NCBI GenBank assembly: GCA_001970955.1
Contig: MPUH01000335.1
Coordinates: 1 to 64,000, forward strand
Direction of reading: 5' to 3'
DNA length: 64,000 nt
Origin: Stentor coeruleus
Lineage: Eukaryota; Ciliophora; Heterotrichea; Heterotrichida; Stentoridae
The translations under genes were made by a program, and so were the position numbers. The notes below the pieces were generated by a model that saw nothing but the letters and a program-made list of their open reading frames with translations, did not search any database and was not told the origin of the DNA. Of this stretch, positions 11,701 through 20,981 are shown one piece after another. Within the stretch, counting starts at the first letter, position 1; the number at the start of each line of letters is the position of its first letter.

Positions 11701-11938
11701 GGAAGCTTTACTATGCCAAAGTATTTTTAACATAGATTGTACACTCTATAAAGGTATATATTATTTAGGTAGCATCCATGTAGTAAGAATTTACAACTTG
11801 ATTACGAAGGAGATAGAGTATGACANTGTAGTAAGAATTTACAACTTGATTACGAAGGAGATAGAGTATGACAGTCGCACTTCAGGACGTGAATACAATA
11901 ATTGGATCAATGAGTATCCAGAGTGCTTACAAGGATAA
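8767..11938 (+). CDS. zinc-finger/coiled-coil protein, copy B, interrupted by a micro-intron array
   Basis: Same plan as copy A. MDIKCSFPNC opens a B-box-like Cys/His cluster (about residues 5-38). A coiled coil follows, then DMTCQEKQELLADYDF and LTNDCFYVF. A 15-nt intron at 9242-9256 and a 16-nt intron at 9401-9416 match copy A in place and phase; without the second, a TAA interrupts the frame. The exon IYWKLKK leads into the array (9435-11783). The tail VRIYNLITKEIEYD … TSGREYNNWINEYPE ends at TAA 11936-11938 and is conserved in copy A. A single N at 11826 is flanked by an exact 47-bp duplication (assembly artefact) that doubles part of the tail. Purifying-type similarity on both sides of the array suggests the gene was, or is, functional. 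An ATG three bases upstream (8764) is an alternative start. Confidence 0.6.
9242..9256 (+). other. 15-nt intron
   Basis: GTAGAATTAAATCAG, with A at position 10 and phase 1. It is positionally identical to 3280-3294 of copy A although the bases differ; after removal DFK joins AKFSDM. Confidence 0.75.
9401..9416 (+). other. 16-nt intron
   Basis: GTAAAGTCTAAAGCAG. It contains an in-frame TAA if retained. The sister gene has a near-identical 16-mer at the same place. Confidence 0.65.
9435..11783 (+). repeat. tandem array of 15-nt intron-like units, array B
   Basis: About 2.35 kb of the same GTANNNNNNANNNAG units as array A, abutted or spaced by 3 nt. The first 200 bp are less regular: several units have GC or lack a proper donor (for example around 9531-9560 and 9585-9600), and the frame there is open for about 60 codons without splicing. 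Later units carry many in-frame TAA. The zone 10140-10640 is also degenerate and holds non-repeat patches. The last unit, GTAGCATCCATGTAG at 11769-11783, abuts the VRIYNL exon exactly as in array A. Confidence 0.85.
11826..11826. other. assembly gap with flanking duplication
   Basis: A single N with 47 bp before it repeated exactly after it (11779-11825 and 11827-11873). Confidence 0.9.
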
Positions 11939-13510
11939 ATTAGTTAGTTAGTTTAGGTAATAAAAATCATTTAGTAAGGATTACTTGAAATTTTATAAAT
12001 CTTAGTTAAGGAATTTTATTTCATATCTTTCTATATACTGATTTAGAATTTCAATAATTTTATAATTTTATTCATTTTTAAAGTGTTAAGATAATTATAA
12101 ATATTTTTATACTTTATAATCTCTTATATTTGTTATCAAAATTTCAAATAGAGATGTATTAAGCATTGCTGAAACTGCAGAACTCTAAATAATATAATTA
12201 AGTATATGCATCATGCACTTCTTAATTAAATTTATAAATTCTTTATTCAACTAGTATTAAAATGATACTGTTTAATTATCAATTTAGATAAGCTAGTAGC
12301 ATAACAGTTTCATAATTATCAAGTATTATTGTTATTCAAAATAAAAATTATTTCGCTTTAAGTATAAAATAAAATTTATGTATCTCAAAAAGTTTAAAAA
12401 TCAAATGAATACTAAACTCTTTATCCTTCTTCTTTATTATAAAATTTATAATAACTATTAATGCTTTTCTAAACTTTAAAAGGTCTCTAAATTATTATCA
12501 AACTATGATAAAATTAAGATTTAATTATACAATAATGAAGTTAATAATTGAATCTAATAATATCTAAAAAACACATAATATTCATCACGAGAAGTGGGAA
12601 AATTGCTGAAAAAGTTGTTTTATATACCAGATAGACCAATAAAAGAAATTATTTTAAACAAAATTAGGCCTTGATTATTTGTTATTACGTATATCTGAAT
12701 GAATAATAATATTATTAGTTCTATGGTGGCATGATTTGAACAGTGTCTGTTAGTGCTACGATCTCTTTATTTGGGCTGACTTAGCATGTCAAATCACTTG
12801 ATGTCGTTAATTGCACGGCTCTGTTACTTGACTGAGAAGTTCTTTGCTAATGTAAGTAGATTATTAAGCATTTTAGCATTTTGATGTTAACCACAGCAAA
12901 AATTATACAGATTCTGAAATTGGGACCAACATAAACTATACTACAAAAAACCTAAATTTGATTAGAAATTATTTCCCTCAATTATATTTAAAATAAACTA
13001 TAAATGATTAAACTATTTCTACTATTCTTTCACAGTCACCAATAGCCTGCTGACAGTGTCGTTGTATAACTCTTTGAATTTTCTAAAGTATTTCTATATA
13101 GTGGCTTTGCTATTGTTAGATTCATAAGATAAAACATGTATTGATTATCAACAGTATATTCATACATCATATCATGATTTAGTGAATTCTATTTTGCAAT
13201 TATTTAAAGGATGTTTCAGATTTTAATGAAAAGTTTTACATTTTCTATCAATGTACAACTAAAGTTTTCTTTTTTTGGGGACCACTACATGCTTTTCATA
13301 TTTATAGCATGTTAATAAGAATTTAGTCTTCGATCTCGAGTCTATTTTATTGTATTTTCATTTAATGGTCATGCATTCAAAAAGTTTTATATCTTAATCA
13401 TTTTATATAAATTAAGCTTAGAAGCTAATTATTTTAAATTTTGACTGTCTTATGATTATTAATATTTATATCAAAGCAAGCAAATATTCTTAATCTTAAA
13501 ATATTTCTAA
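11939..13510. other. intergenic region
   Basis: No gene is recognised. The patch 12720-12900 is somewhat richer in G and C than its surroundings, but I could not fold it into a tRNA or match it to a known RNA. The last 100 bp match 985-1100, the 3' flank of the truncated RBR copy. Confidence 0.5.
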
Positions 13511-14656
13511 TTATTCTGGAGTTCCATCTAAAGTATTACAAATTTTTCCAAATGGTCCTTTAGCTTTAAAATGTGAAAATTGCTGCGAATCCGTGATTGC
13601 TTTTTCACATAGCAAACAAAAGTTTTTTTTCCCTGCACAACTTTTTGAATAACATTTCATAAAATTGCATCCACTGATTCTTTCACACATGCTTTTACAA
13701 TGTGGACAAGTTTTAAACCCAAGTTTCTTCGCAGCTTCAATAAATTCATCTTCTTCAGCTTTATCCTTCAAAGCTTTCTCCTCTTCTTTTTTTTTCTTTT
13801 CATTTTCCTCACATGTTAATCCTATATGAGGTTCATCTCTACATTTAGGGCAATTTCTCATTTTACATGATGGGCATATAACAACTTCAATTGCTTCATC
13901 ACATACAACAAACCATTCACAATCATTACCTGTGCATTTATAAAATACAATAGCTCCTTCTTCATTTTCTGGTATAAAACCTCGATTACGGAATTTTATA
14001 AACCTTTCAAAATAAGTTTGAGTTAAAATAGATTTTAATATAATAGGACTTATTGTTTCACCACAGACTACACATGCCATTTCTTTTTCAGAAACACTTC
14101 CTTGATCTATCATAGTTTGTGCAAAATCTTTTACACAAACTGAACAGAATCTGTGATCACAGTTAAAAGTTATCCCTTCATCAACTCTTGTTTTTGTATA
14201 ACAAATTCCACAGTCAAAACGAGCTGCTCTTTCATCTTCGTATTTTTGGAGGACTATTTCGAATTCATCCTTTCCTCCATATGCATTTTCTATTATACTT
14301 GGCATTAAGTATTTGTTACACTTTGGACATTTGGTTTCTTGGTAATCGGTAAGGTAGCGATTTGAATGTAACACATGATTTTTTAAACAATCGTTTGAGC
14401 AGCAGCAATGATTACATTGGAAAGTTATTTTGTTTTTTTCGTTTTTTTGCTTAATCGGATGATTGCACACATCGCACTCTGTCGATGTAATCGTGCAATC
14501 AACAAATAAATCCAGGTTGTTTTTTCTTATGTAAAAACTGATGGCTTCAAGTGATTTCTGTAAGGGCATGTAAGATTCAGCTTGAAACTTGTTGTCTATA
14601 ATAATTTTAGATAGTGTCTGCAGATGGCTATTAAGTTTTTTAGTCAATGTAGACAT
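13511..14656 (-). CDS. RING-between-RING (RBR) E3 ubiquitin ligase
   Basis: 381 residues from the ATG at 14656. An extra N-terminal zinc-binding module lies at about residues 61-114 (CDVCNHPI … CNHCCC … CPKC). RING1 lies at about 149-200 (CGICY … CDHRFCSVC … CVVC), the IBR at about 215-283 (YKCTGNDCEWF … CPSC … CPKC), a KE-rich linker follows, and RING2 is at about 316-372. The RING2 motif SGCNFMKC carries the Cys that in RBR ligases forms the ubiquitin thioester. In this family RING1 binds the E2 and RING2 passes ubiquitin to the substrate; the substrate here is unknown. The usual NHM after the catalytic Cys is NFM. A 5'-deleted paralog lies at 1102-1449, in the same orientation relative to the array-gene family. 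Confidence 0.9.
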   Translation of the reverse strand: MSTLTKKLNSHLQTLSKIIIDNKFQAESYMPLQKSLEAISFYIRKNNLDLFVDCTITSTECDVCNHPIKQKNEKNKITFQCNHCCCSNDCLKNHVLHSNRYLTDYQETKCPKCNKYLMPSIIENAYGGKDEFEIVLQKYEDERAARFDCGICYTKTRVDEGITFNCDHRFCSVCVKDFAQTMIDQGSVSEKEMACVVCGETISPIILKSILTQTYFERFIKFRNRGFIPENEEGAIVFYKCTGNDCEWFVVCDEAIEVVICPSCKMRNCPKCRDEPHIGLTCEENEKKKKEEEKALKDKAEEDEFIEAAKKLGFKTCPHCKSMCERISGCNFMKCYSKSCAGKKNFCLLCEKAITDSQQFSHFKAKGPFGKICNTLDGTPE

Positions 14657-14989
14657 TTTTATCACTATTTCCAAAACTTATATTTATAGACAATTTTATT
14701 AGGAATCACAAATTTATGCTTTATAGTTTTATCGATAGTATAAATATGCAAAAATATCATTATAATTTACAGAATGTATTAATGCATAAAGCTTATAATC
14801 TTAAGTTATATTTTTAACTCAGTTATTTATAAATTATTATTGTTCTATTTATACAATAAATCTTCTTGATATTTTTTAATAATCTCAGAAAAATAACATA
14901 CAATAATCAAAATACTATACTTTATTATATTGCATATCATGTCAAATAATTTCCAAAAACCCTCTAAAGGCTTATTTAGCATATTTATG
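14657..14989. other. upstream region of the RBR gene
   Basis: No gene is seen. The part near 14656 contains GTCTATAAATAT, also kept upstream of the truncated RBR copy (about 1450-1460), so it may be part of the promoter or leader. Confidence 0.4.
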
Positions 14990-15620
14990 ACTTGATTAAG
15001 CCGATTATAATAAAAACGATGGATTTTCATATTCAGTCTAATTGTCTTAGCAAGGTTTTTTGTCAAATGCTTAATAATATTACCTTTTCAGTGATTATCT
15101 TTCCTAGTATTATAGCTTTTTGCATACTTATAAGCATTCTTAAATATAAAATTGCATACTCTAAAAATATTTTATTTAAATTTTACTTTTCTTTTAGGTA
15201 TTGTATCACTTATTTATCATTAAAAGTAATTTATCTCACATCTCCCCACGAATGAAAATCTAATGCACAGGCGCACAGAAATTGTCTTTAGTAAAATACT
15301 TTTCATAGTACTAAAAATTTCTAAATGCTTTTATTTGAGAAAATATGTTTTTTAGCTTATTAAGCATATCAAGTATAATCTAGTTTCGTCAAATCTATTC
15401 AATTTTATTCTGATTCCTTTTAGAAATATATATAAATAGCTTTACTCATAAACAACTATAAACCCTTTACAATCCGAGTATCTATTTTTTTTCTGCCTCA
15501 TGCAAATACCAAAAATCCTTCAAAAGTTTGCATAAGTTTGGCATCTGCAAAAAAACCTAGTTTTAGCTTTTTTCTAAAACTTTGAATCAAATAAATAGAT
15601 AAACCTGGATATATGCCTTA
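14990..15620 (+). pseudogene. family relic: leader, first codons and upstream flank
   Basis: From 14990 the sequence matches the start of copy B (8740): the leader with GATTATAATAAAAA, an ATGGAT start and codons equivalent to SNCLSKVF, then the match stops near 15075. From 15075 to 15620 it matches the upstream flank of copy B (about 8080-8620). So a truncated gene start is fused to duplicated upstream DNA. An 87-codon frame here (14992-15255) is a by-product, not a new gene. Confidence 0.65.
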
Positions 15621-15730
15621 AAAAAAAAATAAGCATATTTTATTTTTATGCAAACATAAAAGTGATGATTATGATTGTATTACTTAAAACCTATTCTAAA
15701 CCTTTATAAATGTTTAATTGGAATTTATTG

Positions 15731-15890
15731 ATTTGACTATGTTGATTATAAAAAATTACGGATATTAAATTCTAATTCCCTAATTTTTTTAGCGGGGCTT
15801 TTTGGGCAATGCAACTTCTCTGGCAACCCGAAGAATTGCGATCTTCATATATAAAGTTATAATAATGTATCAATTTTTATAAAAATATTA
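15731..15890 (+). pseudogene. family relic: decayed first exon
   Basis: Matches 8740-8900 (copy B): GATTATAAAAAATTACGGATATTAAAT, with the start codon changed to ACG, then GCAATGCAACTTCTCTGGCAACCC and GCGATCTTCATAT. The frame is broken and nothing of the coiled coil or array follows. Confidence 0.7.
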
Positions 15891-16095
15891 AAACAACTTA
15901 CCTAAACTTTGGCATTTGTATTAAGTATTTTTCTTTCATACTTAGTTTTTTGAGAATGCTTAGTCGTAAACAATGACATAATTGGCTTTAAAATTTTCTT
16001 GTCTAGCTCATAGTCTATATTAATTTTAATAAATACACGATCCGATCCATAAAATATAAAACTATTGAATTAAGGTAAAAAAATGATAAAATACT

Positions 16096-16569
16096 CTAGA
16101 AATTCGATGTAACTGTTAATTTGAATTTCACAGATGCATTTCCTGATATATTTTCTACAGATACAACTAATTTATTAAGTCCAGATATAAGATACGAATT
16201 CACATCACAAATTATCCCAGAACTACTTAAATATGTGACTCCAGTTGTATCTTTACAATTAGCTTCTCTATCGTTTAAATAAGTAGTAAAAATATCATCA
16301 CCTGCAATATTAAAACTTCCACTTGTTGGTGTACCTGCAATAAAAAAATGCTTTGTTATTGTTGAATTTCCTGTTACAGTACTATTATCGATATCCCATA
16401 TCCAATTAGCATTTGTAATTACTGTATTCCAACTTGATGAAAGTGAATGGATTATCGCTTTGCTTCCTATACTTGATGGTCCAACAATCCATGAAGATGT
16501 GTCACTGGAAATATAAAATTCCAGAAATACTGCAAAAGAAAATTTTAGGAAACTCAAAGCTAAAGATAT
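16096..16569 (-). pseudogene. secreted lectin-like small protein, copy without ATG
   Basis: Same family as 18479-18970 and 19315-19806: FLEFYISSD, WIVGPSS, ITKHFFIAGTPTSGS, TTYLNDREANCKDTTG and a C-terminal LISGLNKLVV. The frame is open through the signal-peptide region up to 16569. The codon aligning with the ATG of the sisters is ATA (ATA TCT TTA against ATG TCT TTA), and no in-frame ATG replaces it before an upstream stop. The first of the three conserved Cys is Ser here (TSSWIVG against TTCWIVG or NSCWIVG). The rest is intact. This points to a young pseudogene; a sequencing error at the start is the alternative. Confidence 0.7.
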
Positions 16570-18478
16570 AAAATGATAGCCTTTTTTATAATGATAAATT
16601 TCAAATCAAAACAGCGTTACTAAAAATATGGCAATAATTATAGGTATTATTTTATATATTAATTGTATATAATTTTTCTTGATATCAAAAAATAAACAAA
16701 TAGATTTACTATAAATCATAGTTTAAAGCGCTAAGTTTAGATTTTATTAAAGCTGTGCACTCTAAATATGCGATCCAGTTTTTAATGAGTAAATTTATGA
16801 ATTGAATATATTTTGTATACTTTTGCGTTTTTTGCAAGCTTATTGAATTTCAAAATCAGATAGTTAAAAATTTCATTTAATGCTATGCTAAAATGCTTTA
16901 TCATTATTTCTTCCAATATTTATTGTTTTTCGAATTTTTATCCTGGAAGAAAATATTGTTAATTAGCATGCAAGTAATCATCTATTAATGGATACTAAGC
17001 ATGCATATAATTATCATATAAACTATAATAATAGTTAAGCATAATTATATCTAACATTAAATTATAATAAATCATTCTAATAATAAATGAATATTTATAT
17101 AAGTGATAGTTTTTCTTGCTAACAATATTTATAATCTTTATATCATTTCATATATCTTAAGAATCCCATTTAATTTCTTTTATATGATCTTCAATCTTTG
17201 TCTTTATCAATAAAAACCAACTCCCTAAATCCAATTTTTTATACTTAACACCTAATTTTACTCTTATAATACAGTAGAAGTAAAGTAAAATATAAAAAAA
17301 AGTTTATAGCTATAAATACTATAGTTTTTTCCATACTAAAATGTGCATATTAAAATTAAATAATATTGCAATCCTTTTGAACAAATAATATGATAATTAT
17401 AAGAAAAAAAATGTTTAATAGCGAATTGTTTTTAAGTGAATAAAAAAACCAAAGCTAAAATTGCATTAAAAAAATAGTGATATGATTTTCTTAATGAGTA
17501 TAACCTTTATTTTTAAATAAAATTGCATTGCAAAAGTGAAATTTTAACTTGATTTATATCACAGACTCTATTCCTTTGTGCAAATACAAGTGTTATTGAT
17601 AAAATGAGATTAATTTATTATTAATCTTTGTAGAAGCTTAAATATTATTAATAAGTTGAATTAAAACTTTTACTTATAAAATTCTCTTATTAAAGTGATT
17701 TTGGGATTCTAGTTTATTTAGAATTTTAGAGCAAAAATCAGAAATAAACTCATTATGATTATAGATAAATTAGCTTACACATATAATTGCTATAAGGATA
17801 CTAAAGAGTATTTAATCAAATTTAGTAAAAAGTGTTGAAATTAACTTGTTACAACTTTTAATGAAAAAATGAAGTAAAAATCCAATTATCAGCATAAAAG
17901 AAAACAATAAACTCTTTGACCAAAAGAATAAATGTTTTTTTGCTTATAAAAAATAAAGCTGCAAGCTGATACTTTTATTGTTATAAAATTTAAAGAAAAA
18001 TAAATTGTTAGCTGAAGGCAAGATAAATATCAAACTGATATTTGTAATAACTTTAGACAATCAAGTTAAGTTTAAGCTATTTTATAGATTTTAGTTACAG
18101 TATCTATAATCAATATTTCTCAAACTTCAACTCTCATATCTAATAATGCATAATTATTATATTCAGAATTTTTCAGCTTTAAGACATCATTTATATAAGA
18201 AATTCTTTTTATATACAATAAAGTACAAAATCTTTAACTTTTATGCTTAAAAGTATACCTTTAGTTGAGTTCTCTAATGTTTAATAATTTGACATTATTA
18301 ACTATAAAGATTTTACAAAATATTAGTTTTATTATTTTAAAGAAGATTATATCAATTATCTTATTATATTCAGCATAGTCTCATCAACTTTTTAGGCATA
18401 AACTCAATTTAAAAAAACCCTAACTGAGTACTTAAAACATAGGAATCACAAATTTTGCTATAACATATAATAATTAAT
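16570..18478. other. AT-rich intergenic region
   Basis: About 1.9 kb with no open frame of note, no repeat and no RNA-like patch that I can see. Confidence 0.5.
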
Positions 18479-18970
18479 CTAAAAATTAGAAGTGACCGTA
18501 AGTTTAAACATAACTGATGCATGATTTCCTTTAGTTTCTGCATCAATCTCTAATTTGTTAAGCCCTGATATAAGATACGAAAGTACATTGCAAGATATTC
18601 CAGAATCAGAAGAATATGTATTTCCAGTTGTATCTTTACAATTAGCTTCTTTATCATTTAAATAGGTAGTAAAATACCCATCGGCTGATATAGAAAAACT
18701 TCCAGTTGCTGGAGTTCCAGCGATAAAAAAATGCTTAGTCACAGTAGCATTTCCTTGTTGACTATTATTATCATTAGTTTCCCATATCCAATAAGCATTA
18801 GGTATTACAGTCTTCCAACTTGATAAAGTAGTATGAATTATTGCATTACTTCCTGTAACTGTAGGTCCAACTATCCAGCAGGAATTGTCACTGACAATAT
18901 AAAACTCTAAAAAGTAACCAGAGACAAATCTCAAAAAGTATAGATAAAGAATAACTGGCCTTAAAGACAT
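18479..18970 (-). CDS. secreted small protein, beta-sandwich/lectin-like family
   Basis: 163 residues. A hydrophobic start (about 1-19) is a likely signal peptide, followed by FLEFYIVSDNSCWIVGP. The core has alternating hydrophobic stretches and the signature SISADGYFTTYLNDKEANCKDTTG, which recalls the 'Dd-f-vyvNg' turn of galactose-binding or PA14-like beta-sandwich domains (inference from pattern only). Three Cys are shared with the sister at 19315. The C-terminus is LISGLNKLEI … VMFKLTVTSNF. It is a single-exon gene in the same direction as two relatives and a relic, so it is part of a local family. The function could be surface coat, glycan binding or granule content; I cannot tell which. 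Confidence 0.75.
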   Translation of the reverse strand: MSLRPVILYLYFLRFVSGYFLEFYIVSDNSCWIVGPTVTGSNAIIHTTLSSWKTVIPNAYWIWETNDNNSQQGNATVTKHFFIAGTPATGSFSISADGYFTTYLNDKEANCKDTTGNTYSSDSGISCNVLSYLISGLNKLEIDAETKGNHASVMFKLTVTSNF

Positions 18971-19314
18971 ATTATTAAATGATGCATATTATAATTATGA
19001 TTTATAAGTAATAAAATTGAAAGAGTTAAACATTTTTAGATACTCTAAGGCAGTATAACAAATTTTCATAATAACATTTTTAAAGGTGTTTTTGAAGTTT
19101 GAAGCTTTATTATACAATGATATATGCTCTTGCATATTATTTAAGAGAATTTCAAAATAAAACCTATCTTCATTATATCGTATATAAATAGACTATGTAT
19201 ATTATAAAAATCAATTAGTAGTTTTGCTATTTAAAGCAAAAAGGTATTAAGTTTTCAATTATATCATCCTTTATTGAATTTTTTGCATAAATAAGATAAT
19301 AAATTTGGTTAAGA
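18971..19314. other. short intergenic region
   Basis: Nothing recognised. It separates two sister secreted-protein genes and should hold the upstream region of the 18479-18970 gene. Confidence 0.4.
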
Positions 19315-19806
19315 TTAACTAAAGTTTGAAGTGGCATCAAGTCTGAACTTTACAGCTGCACCTCCTGAACTATTTTGAACATTCACAACTAATTTATTAA
19401 GCCCACTTATAAGATATGAAAGAACATTGCATGATTTCCCAGTAGTACTAACAAAACTCCCTCCAACAGTATCTTTGCAATTAGCTTCTTTATCGTTTAA
19501 ATAAGTAGTATAATAATCATCAGCTGCAATTGTAAAAGTTCCAGATGCAGGAGTGCCAGCAATAAAGAAAAACTTTGTCACAGTACCATTCCCTGAAGCT
19601 GTGTTCCCACTGATATCCCAAATCCATTCAGCATTTGAAATAATTGTATTCCAACCTGAAATAGTTGGATTGATAATTGCATTACTTCCAGTGCTTGTTG
19701 GCCCAACAATCCAACACGTTGTATCACTGACTATATAGAACTCTAAAAAAGTTCCATATGTAAATGTTAAGAGACTAATCGCATAAATAGCAAAGCTCAA
19801 AGTCAT
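19315..19806 (-). CDS. secreted small protein, beta-sandwich/lectin-like family
   Basis: 163 residues with the layout of the neighbour at 18479. The signal peptide is MTLSFAIYAISLLTFTYG (about 1-18). Then come FLEFYIVSDTTCWIVGP, VTKFFFIAGTPASGT, TIAADDYYTTYLNDKEANCKD and LISGLNKLVVNV. All three family Cys are present. The spacing and orientation of the cluster suggest tandem duplication. It lies closest to the relic at 20440-20665 upstream. No domain name can be given from sequence alone. Confidence 0.75.
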   Translation of the reverse strand: MTLSFAIYAISLLTFTYGTFLEFYIVSDTTCWIVGPTSTGSNAIINPTISGWNTIISNAEWIWDISGNTASGNGTVTKFFFIAGTPASGTFTIAADDYYTTYLNDKEANCKDTVGGSFVSTTGKSCNVLSYLISGLNKLVVNVQNSSGGAAVKFRLDATSNFS

Positions 19807-20439
19807 TTTATATGAACAGAAATATTAAGCTAATTTTTACAAAGACTATTTCCTGATAGTGAAACCATTGGGAATATTTTTTAACTTAAGCTGATAAGGA
19901 TTTGATAAATAAACATGCTTTTTAGTCTTAGTATTTTCCTTTTTTGCTGATTTCTCTTTAAGTATTTACTATATTTTTTTATACCTAATTGTTTGAGATT
20001 TTAAAAAGCACATTCTTTATGAGGCTTTTAAAGGATCTACTTAACTACTTGTATTTTTGCTTATGAATAATCAAAACTTATACTCAAAGCATGTAAATTA
20101 AATGATTTCAATGAAGGGACTTAAAATTTTATAAGGAAAGCTAAAGAAAATGCATAAAACTAGCTCAAGATATGATCGATAAAATAAACCTAAAACTTAA
20201 ATGTAAGAACCTAAAATTTAAAAGAATTGCTTATAAACTTTATTCATAAAATCAAAGCTGATACTATAATAAACTAATAAAATACAACGCATCTTATCTT
20301 TTAAAATAAAGCAACTTAAAACACAAGAACTTCCTGACTTAGAAAACTCTTTTCAAAAATTCACAAAATGTTGCTATTTTAAGGTAAATTTTAAACTTTT
20401 AAAGAATCAAAGCAAGCCTTAATAAAAAGAACTTTACAA
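19807..20439. other. intergenic region
   Basis: AT-rich. No gene is seen between the intact family member and the relic. Confidence 0.4.
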
Positions 20440-20665
20440 TAATTTTCAGTAGTACTAAAAAAGTTCCTTTAACAGCTGAATCTTTGTGGTTATCTTGTTT
20501 ACTGCTTAAGTAAGTAGTAAATATTAGAAAATACTATAAGATTTCTAGTAACATTTCATTGACATAGTTGGATTCTAATTATATTATTTTTAGTAATTAA
20601 TAGCCTGGCAGAACTTAGTATCATTAAATATATAAAACTCTAATATAAGAATATTTTCGTGCCTT
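20440..20665 (-). pseudogene. relic of the secreted small-protein family
   Basis: Scattered but ordered matches to 19440-19750: TTTTCAGTAGTACTAAAAAAGTTCC, AAGTAAGTAGTAAATA (the TTYLN region) and ATATATAAAACTCTAATATAAG (the FLEFYI region). The stretch is shorter than in the intact genes, so internal deletion has occurred and no frame remains. Confidence 0.65.
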
Positions 20666-20981
20666 GAAACATCTGCAAAAAGTTATTAATTAGAATAATA
20701 TCTTAATATAAACATATTTAGTTATATTTCTATCTAAACATTTATTATATTTAACTCTTAATATATGAATAATAATGAAAAAATCAATTATTCTATTCAC
20801 AATCATAGTGCTAAAACCCATTTTTACACCCAAAACCATATATCCTTTCATCTAACAAGCAAATTTTCTGCTTATCCCTTACTCTATATATTTTTCCTTA
20901 TAAAAACAACTAAATACATCACAAAATATCCTAAATTATAAATAACCATATAAAGCAACTTTCTAAAAGTTATATTTCTTA

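Noticed and set aside
2643-11938. Reassigned code (TAA/TAG read as Gln) for the array genes
   Set aside because: Other genes here end cleanly at TAA, TAG or TGA. The in-frame TAA at 3291 and 9408 fall inside 15/16-nt introns conserved between copies.
12720-12900. A tRNA or other stable RNA gene
   Set aside because: A TTCAAAT with a following GCCACCA-like string is present on the minus strand, but no matching 5' acceptor or T-stem can be formed.
14992-15255. An 87-codon open frame as a separate membrane protein
   Set aside because: It is a family start fused to duplicated upstream DNA that matches 8080-8620, which is non-coding there.
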